This document shows, piece by piece, positions 6,080-12,918 of a DNA stretch of 12,918 bases (the stretch's first letter is position 1; every line of letters starts with the position of its first letter). Source of the DNA: JAQGHR01 sp031411935. GTDB lineage: Bacteria; Planctomycetota; Planctomycetia; Isosphaerales; Isosphaeraceae. Location of the stretch: assembly GCA_031411935.1 (NCBI GenBank), contig JANOBY010000321.1, positions 1-12,918 of the forward strand, given 5' to 3'. A program made the translations under genes and the position numbers. The notes beneath the pieces are model-generated. The model was not told the origin of the DNA. It worked only from the letters and a program-made list of their open reading frames with translations, and ran no database searches.

Positions 6080-7660
6080 TGCATCCAAGAGATAGACCCG
6101 ATACAGGCGGAGGCTCTTGAAGTTCAGGAACTGGATTCCGAAATCTTCCCTAGCGATCCCGTCAGGGATCTCGCCCACGGGTTCGCCCTCTCGCAGGCTT
6201 GCCGATACATAAGCGATGGGCTCGCCAGAGTCAAACAGCTTCAGTGAGTCGGGTTCGGCCCGACCTGGCATGGGGATAACGATCCGCTCGGGTCCCAGAT
6301 AATAGCGAGCGACTTCGACCTCGAAATTGCGGCCGGGAGAGGGCGAGACCACAATGAGTTTTGCATCGGGATCGCGTCCGCGGAGGTACGCGGCCGCAGA
6401 CCGCCAGTCGGCTTTCCTGGGTCCGTCAGGGAAGGTGGCCATCATGCCCGTGGCGAGCATGAAGCATGGAAGCACGTAGGCGAGCACGGCCTGCGCGATC
6501 CAAGGCATGCGGGATAGTCCCCGCGCGATGAGCAGAAGATACGCCGGGGCCACGAACACGTTGTATCGCGACGGGCCAAAGACCGGATGGCCCACCCACG
6601 AGTAGGCATACAGGAACGAGGGGGGGACCACGAGCCAGATCAGCACGGGCAGGGCATTCGGCCCCGCCACCTTGTTCGTCAGGCCCGGGATCTTGCGGGA
6701 GATCAGGCCGAGGGCGATGAATGCGAGGAAGATCAGAAACAACCGCGAGTCCCCGCCCGTGAAACCGATCGGCATCCCCAGCAAGAACCTGATCGGCAGG
6801 CGTCCGGAAGTGAACTCGGGGGCGTGGTCGAAGTAGCGAGGGAGCCAGGGCATCACGGCGAGGCCCACGAAACCGTGCACGATCGCCCATTTCTTGACGC
6901 TCAACCCCGAACGATTTCGATCGGCGAAGCTCGCGATCGCCAGCGAGGCGGCCATGAGCATCCCGAGCGGGTGCGTATAGATCAACGCGACCACGCTCCC
7001 CGCGTAGAGCATGAGTCGCCAACGGGTTACGCCGTCTCGAAGGGCTAGCAAGCTCCACCATGCCCCGCACGCCACCAGGGTGAGCATCGCGTACATCCGG
7101 ACTTCGAACGAGTACTCGATGAGCAGCGGGCTCGTGGCCGCGAGCAGGGCGGCCCAGAGTCCGGTCCCGGTCGTCCCGACCCGCCTGCCGATCGCGAACA
7201 GGATCGCCACCGTGGCCACACCGAAGGTCGCACTCAGGCTGCGACCCCCGTACTCGGTGATCCCGAAGATTCTCAGCCAGACGCTCAGCAGGAGGGGATG
7301 CAACGGGGCGCGGGTGGCATCGATCTCGTCGAGCAAACGGAGCATCTCGACCGGTCCCCCGGCGCGGGCGAGCCTCATGGTCACGACCTCGTCGTACCAG
7401 AAGCTTTCGTGGCCGAGGAAGAGGAACCGCACGCCCGAGGCTAGCGCCAGGATCATCGCCAGCCCCACCCCAACGCCCCATCGCCTCCAGACCCGACCGG
7501 GACGTTGAGGTTGAGCCCCGCCCTTCGCCGCGTTATCTTGGGGCGAGACCGGCGCGGGAGGGTTTTCGCCCTCGACGACGATCGGCGGTGACGGGTCCGG
7601 AAGGGGCGATGCGATGGGTTTGTTCTCGGGGAAAAAGGGCCTGGTGCTCGGCGTCGCCAA
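6074..7660 (-). CDS. GT39/ArnT-like integral membrane glycosyltransferase
   Basis: The frame encodes 528 aa from a TTG at 7660. About ten hydrophobic segments are visible (starting at V-G-L-A-M-I-L-A-L-A-S-G near 64-75). The GT39-type first-loop motif F-W-Y-D-E (residues 87-91) follows the first membrane helix and carries the acidic catalytic pair, with R-M-Y-A-M-L-T and P-L-L-I-E-Y-S-F-E-V-R further in. A soluble, presumably extracytoplasmic, C-terminal domain starts at about residue 415. Such enzymes move sugars from polyprenyl-phosphate donors onto lipids, glycans or proteins at the outer face of the membrane; the acceptor is unknown. The start is uncertain. TTG 7660 gives a proline-rich N terminus and overlaps divergent fabI by 47 nt, whereas the first ATG (7456, residue 69) would cut the first helix. 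It ends convergently with the secreted protein gene. Confidence 0.88.
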   Translation of the reverse strand: MATPSTRPFFPENKPIASPLPDPSPPIVVEGENPPAPVSPQDNAAKGGAQPQRPGRVWRRWGVGVGLAMILALASGVRFLFLGHESFWYDEVVTMRLARAGGPVEMLRLLDEIDATRAPLHPLLLSVWLRIFGITEYGGRSLSATFGVATVAILFAIGRRVGTTGTGLWAALLAATSPLLIEYSFEVRMYAMLTLVACGAWWSLLALRDGVTRWRLMLYAGSVVALIYTHPLGMLMAASLAIASFADRNRSGLSVKKWAIVHGFVGLAVMPWLPRYFDHAPEFTSGRLPIRFLLGMPIGFTGGDSRLFLIFLAFIALGLISRKIPGLTNKVAGPNALPVLIWLVVPPSFLYAYSWVGHPVFGPSRYNVFVAPAYLLLIARGLSRMPWIAQAVLAYVLPCFMLATGMMATFPDGPRKADWRSAAAYLRGRDPDAKLIVVSPSPGRNFEVEVARYYLGPERIVIPMPGRAEPDSLKLFDSGEPIAYVSASLREGEPVGEIPDGIAREDFGIQFLNFKSLRLYRVYLLDAP

Positions 7661-8420
7661 CGACTATAGCATCGCCTGGGCGATCAGTAAAAAGCTCCTC
7701 GACGAGGGCGCGGAGGTCGGCTTCACCCACCTGCCCGGTGAGAAGATGGAGCGCCGCGTGCGCAAGGTCATCCCGCCCGAGACCAGGCTCGTGACCTCGT
7801 GCGACGTGGGCAAGGACGAGGACGTGGCCCGCGTGTTCGAAGAGGCCCGCGCCACCTACGGCGACCTGGACTTCGTCCTCCACTCGATCGCCTTCGCTCC
7901 CCTTGAGGACCTCAAGGGCCCCTACGTGAATTGCAGCCGCGAAGGCTTCAAGCTCGCGATGGACATCTCGGTCTACTCGCTGGCGATCGTGGCCCGTCAC
8001 GCCGCGCAGAGCATGCCCAACGGCGGGGCGATCGCCACGCTCACCTACTATGGCGGCGAAAAAGTCGTCTCGGGCTACAACATGATGGGCGTGTGCAAGG
8101 CCGCGCTCGACGCGTCGGTGAAGTACCTGGCCTACGACCTCGGCCCCAAGAAGATCCGCGTGAACGCCGTGTCGGCCGGGCCTGTGAAGACCCTGGCGGC
8201 CTCGGCCGTGGGCGACTCCGACAAACTCGCCGGACTGTACGAGGCCGTGTCGCCCATGCAGCGCAACATCGAGCGCGAAGAGGTCGGCTCGGCGGGCATG
8301 TTCCTCCTGTCGGACCTGGCCAGCGGGATCACCGGCGAGATCATGCACGTGGACTGCGGGTACAACGCCATGGGCTCGCCCGGCCGCGCGATCGAGGCCG
8401 CCAAGGAAGGCAAGGTCTGA
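7614..8420 (+). CDS. fabI: Enoyl-[acyl-carrier-protein] reductase FabI (NADH)
   Basis: Codes for 268 aa, normal for FabI. It performs the last reduction of each fatty-acid elongation cycle, converting trans-2-enoyl-ACP to acyl-ACP with NAD(P)H in the cytoplasm. The SDR-type nucleotide site G-V-A-N-D-Y-S-I-A is at residues 13-21. D-V is at 64-65, L-H-S-I-A-F-A at 89-95, and the catalytic Tyr145 (L-T-Y-Y-G), Tyr155 and Lys162 (Y-x6-K in Y-N-M-M-G-V-C-K) match E. coli Tyr146/Tyr156/Lys163. S-A-G-P-V-K-T-L-A-A-S and the I-T-G-E-I-M-H-V-D-C-G-Y end are also typical. GGAAGGGG precedes the ATG. It is the first gene of a plus-strand cluster with the Nudix gene 3 nt downstream. Confidence 0.96.
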   Translation: MGLFSGKKGLVLGVANDYSIAWAISKKLLDEGAEVGFTHLPGEKMERRVRKVIPPETRLVTSCDVGKDEDVARVFEEARATYGDLDFVLHSIAFAPLEDLKGPYVNCSREGFKLAMDISVYSLAIVARHAAQSMPNGGAIATLTYYGGEKVVSGYNMMGVCKAALDASVKYLAYDLGPKKIRVNAVSAGPVKTLAASAVGDSDKLAGLYEAVSPMQRNIEREEVGSAGMFLLSDLASGITGEIMHVDCGYNAMGSPGRAIEAAKEGKV

Positions 8421-8423
8421 TCC

Positions 8424-8831
8424 GTGAACGAGGATCAGGGCGTTCGCGTGGGGATCGGCCTGATCGCACGCGATCGCCAGTACCTCATCCGGAAGCGTCC
8501 TGAAAAGCCCGGCTCACCCATGCCGGGCGTGTGGGAGTTTCCCGGAGGGAAGTGCGAGCCCGGCGAATCGGCCGAGGAGGCCGTGGTCCGCGAATGCCGC
8601 GAGGAGACGGGCCTGGACGTCCGCGTGATCGCCCTGAGGCGCAACACCAGGCACGAATACGACCACGGCCTGATCGACCTGACCTATTTTGATTGTGAGC
8701 TTGTCGAGACGAATGCCGAACCTCTGCCGGATACCGGCTTCGTGTGGGCGGAGAGTTCGGACCTCACACGCCTGACCTTTCCGCCGGCCAACGAGCCGAT
8801 CCTCCGTGAACTCGCCGCCGAACAAGCCTAG
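8424..8831 (+). CDS. MutT-like Nudix hydrolase (probable 8-oxo-dGTP diphosphatase or related NTP pyrophosphohydrolase)
   Basis: Codes for 135 aa, starting at GTG 3 nt after the fabI stop and therefore translated in the same transcript. The full 23-residue Nudix box G-x5-E-x7-R-E-x-x-E-E-x-G-L occupies residues 42-64 (G42, E48, R56-E57, E60-E61, G63). It is preceded by the MutT-like P-G-V-W-E-F-P-G-G-K. This box binds the metal ions that drive hydrolysis of nucleoside diphosphate-X compounds. Length, W-E-F-P-G-G and the C-terminal F-P-P-A-N-E-P-I-L resemble MutT, which removes oxidised dGTP, but substrate choice cannot be read from sequence. No membrane segment is seen. Confidence 0.92.
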   Translation: MNEDQGVRVGIGLIARDRQYLIRKRPEKPGSPMPGVWEFPGGKCEPGESAEEAVVRECREETGLDVRVIALRRNTRHEYDHGLIDLTYFDCELVETNAEPLPDTGFVWAESSDLTRLTFPPANEPILRELAAEQA

Positions 8832-8858
8832 CCCCGATCCCGGATGAGGGCGGATCCC

Positions 8859-9494
8859 ATGACCGTTGCCATGAGGGCCGTGCTCGCGCTCCTGCCCCTG
8901 GCCCTTTACTGCGGGATCATGGGCCGATGGCAGATCGCTCGCAGGCCCATCGTGGTGACGGGACCTGGGGATTTTGGCCTCCTCGCCTTCGGTCTGGGCG
9001 GCCTGATCGCGTTCGGCCCCGCGGGACAATTCGTGGTCAACTCGGTGTTTCCCCGACCCGGGCTCCCGGCCTGGATGGCCGTGGCGTCTCTCGTGGGGCT
9101 GATCGCCATGGCCCTCGCGATCCCCACACGATCTCGCCTGGTGATCTACCAGATCGACTCCGAGGACCTTGCCAGGAGCCTGCAAAAGGCGCTGGGCGAG
9201 GTCGTGGGGCCCATGAACCGCACGCTCCAGGGGTACGAGCAGGAATCGACCCGCAGGGGCGTGACGGTCGATTACGGGCCGTGGTTCCGCTGCGCCGTCG
9301 TTCAATGCCACGGCGATCAGCCCGAACACCTGGCCAGAGCGATCGGAGCCCGGCTGATCGCCGAGTTCCGGAACTTGCCCGTCAACTCGCGACGCATCTC
9401 GCAGGGCCTACTCGCTCTTGCGGGATTGGTCCTTCTTGGCCTTGCTGTTGTCGCGGTGGGTTTGGTTCTTATGGCTTCCAGGATGCCGTTTTGA
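8859..9494 (+). CDS. Hypothetical four-helix membrane protein
   Basis: Codes for 211 aa from ATG 8859, with GAGGG about 9 nt upstream; an in-frame ATG at 8844 has no such site. Hydrophobic segments lie at about residues 5-21, 37-57, 72-89 and 182-206. Between the third and fourth lies a soluble stretch of about 90 residues with I-Y-Q-I-D-S-E-D-L-A-R-S-L-Q-K-A-L and V-D-Y-G-P-W-F-R-C-A-V-V-Q-C-H-G-D. That stretch looks like a small alpha/beta domain with two cysteines. I do not recognise the family. It follows the Nudix gene by 27 nt and is probably in the fabI transcript, which ends at the hairpin at 9512-9554. Confidence 0.75.
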   Translation: MTVAMRAVLALLPLALYCGIMGRWQIARRPIVVTGPGDFGLLAFGLGGLIAFGPAGQFVVNSVFPRPGLPAWMAVASLVGLIAMALAIPTRSRLVIYQIDSEDLARSLQKALGEVVGPMNRTLQGYEQESTRRGVTVDYGPWFRCAVVQCHGDQPEHLARAIGARLIAEFRNLPVNSRRISQGLLALAGLVLLGLAVVAVGLVLMASRMPF

Positions 9495-9511
9495 TCTCAC
9501 GAATCGCAAAA

Positions 9512-9554
9512 CGCCAGGGCGAACCGGCTCGCGTAGATGCGGTTCGCCCTGGCG
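9512..9554. terminator. Strong hairpin terminator between convergent genes
   Basis: A perfect 15-bp inverted repeat (CGCCAGGGCGAACCG against CGGTTCGCCCTGGCG) encloses a 13-nt loop. On the minus strand the stem is followed by TTTTGCG, fitting an intrinsic terminator for clpP. On the plus strand GGTTGG follows, so termination of the fabI cluster is possible but weaker. Confidence 0.85.
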
Positions 9555-9591
9555 GGTTGGAATCGTTCGACTGGTCACGGACGGGAGAAGC

Positions 9592-10206
9592 TCAGGACTT
9601 GTCCGGCGTGCTCAAGGGGATGTTCGGCTCGCGGTCGAGCACGTTGTCCACAAGGCCGTAGTCCTTGGCTTCTTCGGGCGACATGAAGCGGTCGCGGTCG
9701 GTGTCATCCTGGAGCTTCTCCAGGGACTGACCGGTGTGCTTGCGGTAGATGCCGTTGAGTTCCTTTTTCATGCGGATGAACTCCTCGGCATGGATCACGA
9801 TGTCGGTCGCGGTCCCTTCCATGCCGGCGAGCGGCTGGTGGATCATGATCCGGCTATGGGGCAAGGCGTTCCGCTTGCCCGCGGCACCCGCGGCCAGCAG
9901 CAGCGAGCCCATGCTGGCGCACTGGCCCATGCAATAGGTGGCCACGTCGCAGGGGACATACTGCATGGTGTCGTAGATGGCCATGCCGGCGGTCACGGAA
10001 CCGCCGGGGCTGTTGATGTAGAGGTGGATGTCGGCCTTGTCGTCCTGATGGGCGAGGACCAGCATCTGCGCGACGACCACGTTGGCCACGTTGTCGTCGA
10101 TCGCCGAGCCCAGCATGATGATGCGGTCTTGCAGCAGGCGGGAATAGATATCCATCGCCCGCTCTTCGCGGCCGCTCTTTTCAACGACGATCGGGATCAG
10201 GGGCAT
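9592..10206 (-). CDS. clpP: ATP-dependent Clp protease proteolytic subunit ClpP (first paralog)
   Basis: Codes for 204 aa, the standard ClpP length. The triad is complete and falls on canonical numbering: Ser98 in G-Q-C-A-S-M-G-S, His123 in R-I-M-I-H-Q-P, and Asp172 in D-T-D-R-D-R-F-M. The Y-I-N-S-P-G-G-S-V-T-A-G-M-A-I-Y-D-T-M-Q oxyanion/loop region is present, as is the axial-loop N terminus M-P-L-I-P-I-V-V-E-K-S-G-R-E-E-R-A-M-D-I. Fourteen ClpP subunits form a barrel that degrades proteins unfolded by ClpX or ClpA in the cytoplasm. AAAGGACC supplies the ribosome binding site. The gene follows the second clpP by a 139-nt repeat-filled gap, so the pair may or may not share one transcript. No clpX is present in the window. 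Confidence 0.96.
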   Translation of the reverse strand: MPLIPIVVEKSGREERAMDIYSRLLQDRIIMLGSAIDDNVANVVVAQMLVLAHQDDKADIHLYINSPGGSVTAGMAIYDTMQYVPCDVATYCMGQCASMGSLLLAAGAAGKRNALPHSRIMIHQPLAGMEGTATDIVIHAEEFIRMKKELNGIYRKHTGQSLEKLQDDTDRDRFMSPEEAKDYGLVDNVLDREPNIPLSTPDKS

Positions 10207-10216
10207 GTCTTTGGGT

Positions 10217-10343
10217 CCTTTGTCATTTGTCCCTTGTCCGTTGTCAGTCGGTTTACGTCGTCATCGGCAGAGGCTTCTCGCCGGAGCCCCCTCGGGCGTC
10301 CCTCCGGCAAGAGACCAGCGACAAATGACCAGCGACAAATAAC
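10217..10343. repeat. Repeat-built palindromic spacer between the two clpP genes (MITE/REP-like)
   Basis: The left arm carries TTTGTCATTTGTCCCTTGTC-type units, and the right arm carries the opposite-strand equivalent: a perfect tandem 14-mer GACCAGCGACAAAT at 10313-10326 and 10327-10340. Between them is a hairpin, GCCGGAG (10280-10286) against CTCCGGC (10302-10308), extended by further pairs beyond one mismatch. The arms are imperfect inverted copies of the same degenerate motif. The element stops just before the stop codon of the upstream clpP. No transposase is visible. Confidence 0.65.
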
Positions 10344-10345
10344 AA

Positions 10346-10978
10346 TTACGAGGGCTCGCCCTTCTTGGACTCGGCCGCGGGGATGTGGCCCACCACCTCG
10401 TCGACCAATCCGTACTCCTTGGCCTGGAGCGCCGAGAGGTAGCGGTCGCGCTCGGTATCCTTGGCCACGCGCTCGACCGGCTGGCCGGTGTGCTTGGCCA
10501 GGATCTCGTTGATGACCTGCTTGCTCTTGACGATCTCCTCGGCCTGGATCTCGATGTCCGAGATCTGCCCGCCCACCTGGCCATAAGGCTGGTGGATCAT
10601 GACCTTGGAGTGGGGCAGGGAGTAGCGACGCCCCTTATGCCCGCCGGCCAGGAGGACCGCGGCGCCCGAGGCCGCCATGCCGATGCAGTAGGTGTTCACC
10701 GGGCAGTCGATGAACTGCATGGTGTCGTAGATGGCCAGCGTGCTGGACACGCTCCCGCCGGGGCTGTTGATGTAGAAGCTGATGCCCTGGCTGCGGTTCT
10801 CGTACTGGAGGAACAGGAACTTCATGACCAGCAGGTTGGCCGCGGCGTCGTTGATCACGCCTTCCAGGAAGATGATCCGGTTCTCCAGCAGGAGGTCGCC
10901 GAGACCCATCTGGCGCTGACGTGCGTAGTCGCGATACCGCTGGAGCTGCGGCTCGAACAGGGGGTGCTCGGAGAGCAT
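10346..10978 (-). CDS. clpP: ATP-dependent Clp protease proteolytic subunit ClpP (second paralog)
   Basis: Codes for 210 aa from ATG 10978, chosen for GAGGA with 7-nt spacing and because the longer frame (to 11092) starts upstream of a TATAAT box. The triad is Ser104 (M-A-A-S-G-A-A), His129 (K-V-M-I-H-Q-P) and Asp178 (T-E-R-D-R-Y-L). Y-I-N-S-P-G-G-S-V and the A-K-H-T-G-Q-P handle region are intact. The N terminus (M-L-S-E-H-P-L-F-E-P-Q-L-Q-R-Y-R-D-Y-A-R) differs strongly from the first paralog and lacks the P-x-V-x-E axial-loop pattern. The two copies are clearly diverged and not a recent duplication. They may form mixed or stacked rings, as paired ClpPs do in some bacteria; this is inference. 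It lies 174 nt downstream of tig. Confidence 0.93.
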   Translation of the reverse strand: MLSEHPLFEPQLQRYRDYARQRQMGLGDLLLENRIIFLEGVINDAAANLLVMKFLFLQYENRSQGISFYINSPGGSVSSTLAIYDTMQFIDCPVNTYCIGMAASGAAVLLAGGHKGRRYSLPHSKVMIHQPYGQVGGQISDIEIQAEEIVKSKQVINEILAKHTGQPVERVAKDTERDRYLSALQAKEYGLVDEVVGHIPAAESKKGEPS

Positions 10979-11075
10979 GGCAAGATCCTCGTCTCGAACG
11001 CGAAGCCGGTAGTCACACACCCGGTGAACCACACGCAACAAGCCGGGGAGGGCGAGGCCCAGACCCGGCTCGCTC

Positions 11076-11081
11076 ATTATA
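11076..11081 (-). promoter_or_regulatory. Candidate -10 box for the second-paralog clpP
   Basis: A consensus TATAAT reads on the minus strand in the tig-clpP gap, about 98 nt before the clpP ATG at 10978. No good TTGACA-like -35 lies 16-18 nt upstream, so this is a candidate only. Confidence 0.4.
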
Positions 11082-11108
11082 GAGCCCGGCAACGGGGAAG
11101 CGAGACCC

Positions 11109-11126
11109 CCTCGGCGAATCCCGAGG
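11109..11126 (-). terminator. Possible hairpin after tig
   Basis: CCTCGG (11109-11114) pairs with CCGAGG (11121-11126) across a 6-nt loop, 27-44 nt beyond the tig stop. No T run follows, so it may be a weak terminator, an attenuator or an mRNA end-protecting stem. Confidence 0.35.
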
Positions 11127-11152
11127 ACGGCCCCGCTCCACCGATCCGGAGA

Positions 11153-12619
11153 TTACTCCGCGGTCTCGGCCTTCTCCGCCGTGTCCTCGGCCTCAACTTC
11201 GGCCGCCGGGACGGCGGACTCGTCGAGGGTTTCCACGGCGGTGGCGTCGGCCTCGGCGCTCACGTCGTTAACCTTGGTGAATTCGAGGATCCGCTCGACC
11301 GTCTTGCGCTCGAGGATCTGCGTGGCCAGGCCCTCGCCCAGGCCTTCCTTCTCGATGCGGGCTCGGACGCGGCGGGGGCTCTCGTCGGTACGCTGGGCGA
11401 TGGAGTAGATCTCGGCCTCGACGTCCGCGTCTTCGACCTTGATCTCTTCCGCCTCGGCGATCTTGGAGAGGAGGAAGAATTCCTTGAGGCTCTTGAGCGT
11501 GGACTCGTGGGCGTTGGCCCGAATCTCGGCCTCGCGTGCCCGGATCTCGGCGTCGCTCATGCCGGCCTGTCGCATCTCATCGACCTGGCGACGGAGCGTG
11601 GACCTTTCCTGACGGGCCACGAGGTCCGCGGGCAGGTCGAACGGGGTTTTCTCGGCCAGGGCCTCGACGATCTGACGACGCACCGACTGCTGCTGCTGGA
11701 ACGCGACGCGACGCTCGAGCACTTCCTTCAGGGCCTGACGAAGCTCGGCCTCGGTTTCGAAGCCAATCGTATCCAGAAACTTCTGGTCGACCTCGGGAAG
11801 GCGGAGAGTCTTGAGGTCGTGCACGAGGATCGTCACGGCGATGTTCTGGCCGCGAAGCGCGGGGTCGGGCGATGCCGAGCCCACGGTGGCCTGGGCGTCG
11901 CGGGACTCGCCGGGCTTGGCCCCCACGAGTGCTCCGGCCAGGTCGGGGATGGTCCCGTCCTGGAATCGCAGCTCGGGCTGGAGCCGGAACTGGATCTCCT
12001 TGGCCTGGTTGAGCTGGATGCCGTCCTTGTGGAAGTTCAGGTCGGCGGTCACATAGTCGCCCACCTCGGCTGTGCCCTCGAACTTCGGCACGACCTGGGC
12101 GTAACGCTCCAGGAAGACCTTTAGCTGGCCGTCCACGTCGGGCTCGCCGATCGTGCGGACCGGGCGGCTGACCGCGAGCCCCTTGTAGATGGGCAGAGGG
12201 AAGTCCGGCTGGACCTCCACGTCCATCTCGAAGGTCATCGGGCCCTCGTCGGGCAGGGCGATGGCCTCGACGTCCAGATTGGGCTGGGCGATGGGGTTGA
12301 GCTTGTAGTCCTCGTCGATCTGCTCCAGGGTCGCCATCAAGAGCGTGCTCTTGACCTGCCCGGCGACTTCCTTGCGGAATCGCTTCTCGACGAGATTCTT
12401 GGGAGCGCGGCCGGGACGGAAGCCCGGAACGACTGCTTCCTTCTTGACGCTCCCGAGCGACTCGGCGAATTGGCGATCCACCTCAGCCCGGGCAATCGAC
12501 ACCTTGAGGTGCTTCTTGCAGGGGCCGGCGTCGCTGATCTGGACTTCCAGATCGAGCTTGCGTTTCTCTTCGGTCGCCGGTTCCGTGACCGTGGCGATTT
12601 CTTCTTCCCGGGTGCTCAT
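11153..12619 (-). CDS. tig: Trigger factor (ribosome-associated chaperone and peptidyl-prolyl isomerase)
   Basis: Codes for 488 aa (E. coli has 432). Trigger factor docks at the ribosome exit tunnel and shields nascent chains. The ribosome-binding signature G-F-R-P-G-R-A-P is at residues 66-73 (family G-F-R-x-G-K-x-P). An FKBP-like part follows at about 185-280 (V-G-D-Y-V-T-A-D-L, then F-Q-D-G-T-I-P-D-L-A-G-A-L-V-G), then a long helical C-terminal arm region from about 285 to 450. The last 40 residues are an acidic Ala/Glu-rich tail (A-E-V-E-A-E-D-T-A-E-K-A-E), and there are about 20 extra residues at the N terminus; these account for much of the added length. AAGGAAG precedes the ATG. The tig-clpP order is widely conserved in bacteria and links folding with degradation. 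Confidence 0.95.
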   Translation of the reverse strand: MSTREEEIATVTEPATEEKRKLDLEVQISDAGPCKKHLKVSIARAEVDRQFAESLGSVKKEAVVPGFRPGRAPKNLVEKRFRKEVAGQVKSTLLMATLEQIDEDYKLNPIAQPNLDVEAIALPDEGPMTFEMDVEVQPDFPLPIYKGLAVSRPVRTIGEPDVDGQLKVFLERYAQVVPKFEGTAEVGDYVTADLNFHKDGIQLNQAKEIQFRLQPELRFQDGTIPDLAGALVGAKPGESRDAQATVGSASPDPALRGQNIAVTILVHDLKTLRLPEVDQKFLDTIGFETEAELRQALKEVLERRVAFQQQQSVRRQIVEALAEKTPFDLPADLVARQERSTLRRQVDEMRQAGMSDAEIRAREAEIRANAHESTLKSLKEFFLLSKIAEAEEIKVEDADVEAEIYSIAQRTDESPRRVRARIEKEGLGEGLATQILERKTVERILEFTKVNDVSAEADATAVETLDESAVPAAEVEAEDTAEKAETAE

Positions 12620-12648
12620 CGACAGCTTCCTTCAGGCGAAACCGGGGG

Positions 12649-12666
12649 TGACGGCTTGAGCCGCCA
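12649..12666 (-). promoter_or_regulatory. Hairpin in the tig 5' leader
   Basis: TGGCGGC pairs with GCCGTCA (one G-U) around a TCAA loop, 30-47 nt before the tig ATG, with an A-rich Shine-Dalgarno region following. It could influence tig translation or mark an mRNA end after the tRNA. No consensus regulatory family is recognised. Confidence 0.35.
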
Positions 12667-12751
12667 TCACGCACCCGACGCGCTTGAGCGTAAGCCGCCA
12701 GACCGGGTTTTTCGGACACTTCTCGAACCGGGCCTACCGGAACCAGAAGTA

Positions 12752-12826
12752 TGGAGCGGGAGAAGGGATTCGAACCCTCGACAACCACGTTGGCAACGTG
12801 GCGCTCTACCCCTGAGCTACTCCCGC
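12752..12826 (-). tRNA. tRNA-Gly (anticodon GCC)
   Basis: It folds as a full cloverleaf: acceptor GCGGGAG/CTCCCGC, D arm GCTC/GAGC, anticodon stem CCACG/CGTGG with loop TTGCCAA (anticodon GCC), a 5-nt variable loop, and T arm GAGGG/CCCTT (one G-U) with the TTCGAAT loop. The discriminator is U and the 3' CCA is encoded (12752-12754). It lies 132 nt upstream of tig on the same strand. Confidence 0.97.
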
Positions 12827-12860
12827 CGCTAGGTCCAACAATGAAAATCCTGAGGGGCTC

Positions 12861-12866
12861 AGTATA
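12861..12866 (-). promoter_or_regulatory. Candidate -10 box for tRNA-Gly
   Basis: TATACT reads on the minus strand 34 nt before the tRNA 5' end, preceded by TT and an A/G-rich spacer. The -35 match is poor. A second TATACT occurs near the window end (12904-12911 region), so upstream promoters may exist. Confidence 0.4.
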
Positions 12867-12918
12867 AACTCCTCGTTCTCTCCGTCGTCGTGACGCAAGA
12901 TCGAGTATAGGGGGCCGG

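Noticed and set aside
7533..8348. 271-codon minus-strand frame
   Set aside because: Antisense to fabI, whose catalytic motifs are unambiguous on the plus strand.
10979..11092. N-terminal extension of the second clpP to 11092
   Set aside because: The extra 38 residues do not match ClpP, contain a TATAAT box on the coding strand, and the ATG at 10978 has a better ribosome binding site.
10385..12124. 579-codon plus-strand open frame
   Set aside because: Antisense to clpP and tig; the Leu/Gly/His/Asp-rich composition mirrors the opposite strand.
12470..12832. 120-codon plus-strand frame ending in S-N-P-R-Q-P-type sequence
   Set aside because: Its end is a translation of the antisense strand of tRNA-Gly, a common annotation artefact, and the rest is antisense to the tig start.

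Overview
The window looks like a chromosomal segment of a high-GC planctomycete, most likely of the Isosphaeraceae type. This is inferred from gene content and style: the tig-clpP-clpP order, a lineage-type secreted protein with an 'SVTLRDG' start, and short intergenic repeats of the AAAACGAACCC and TTTGTCATTTGTC kinds that are familiar from planctomycete genomes. No taxonomic marker such as rRNA is present. Fourteen loci are supportable: thirteen protein genes and one tRNA.

Positions 1-577 hold no convincing gene, only repeats and small hairpins. From 4760 down to 578 (minus strand) runs a compact five-gene operon: an AhpD-like carboxymuconolactone-decarboxylase-family redox protein, pxpB, a rhomboid-family membrane protease, pxpA and pxpC. 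PxpA, PxpB and PxpC together form bacterial 5-oxoprolinase, which hydrolyses 5-oxoproline (pyroglutamate) to glutamate using ATP. The first gene is the highlight. Its frame is interrupted by one UGA exactly at the second cysteine of the C-x-x-C-x-x-x-H redox motif, giving C-P-Y-UGA-T-G-S-H. The frame then continues through the rest of the family fold. A perfect 7-bp inverted repeat with a G in its apical loop lies 19 nt after the UGA, as expected of a bacterial SECIS element. I read the gene as an unannotated selenoprotein, which a normal gene caller would split into two hypothetical ORFs. Its stop overlaps the pxpB start by 4 nt (GTGA), so pxpB translation may depend on selenocysteine read-through.

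Divergent from this operon at 4848 is a secreted protein of unknown function. It converges on a GT39-type membrane glycosyltransferase (6074-7660, minus). The glycosyltransferase is divergent from, and may overlap, a plus-strand cluster of fabI (enoyl-ACP reductase), a MutT-like Nudix hydrolase and a four-helix membrane protein. A strong 15-bp hairpin terminator separates that cluster from the converging protein-quality-control block.

The quality-control block (minus strand, 12826 down to 9592) is tRNA-Gly(GCC), trigger factor (tig) and two different clpP genes, both with a complete Ser-His-Asp triad. A repeat-built, partly palindromic spacer sits between the two clpP genes. No clpX is visible. 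Long open frames antisense to most of these genes are artefacts of GC-rich codon use.
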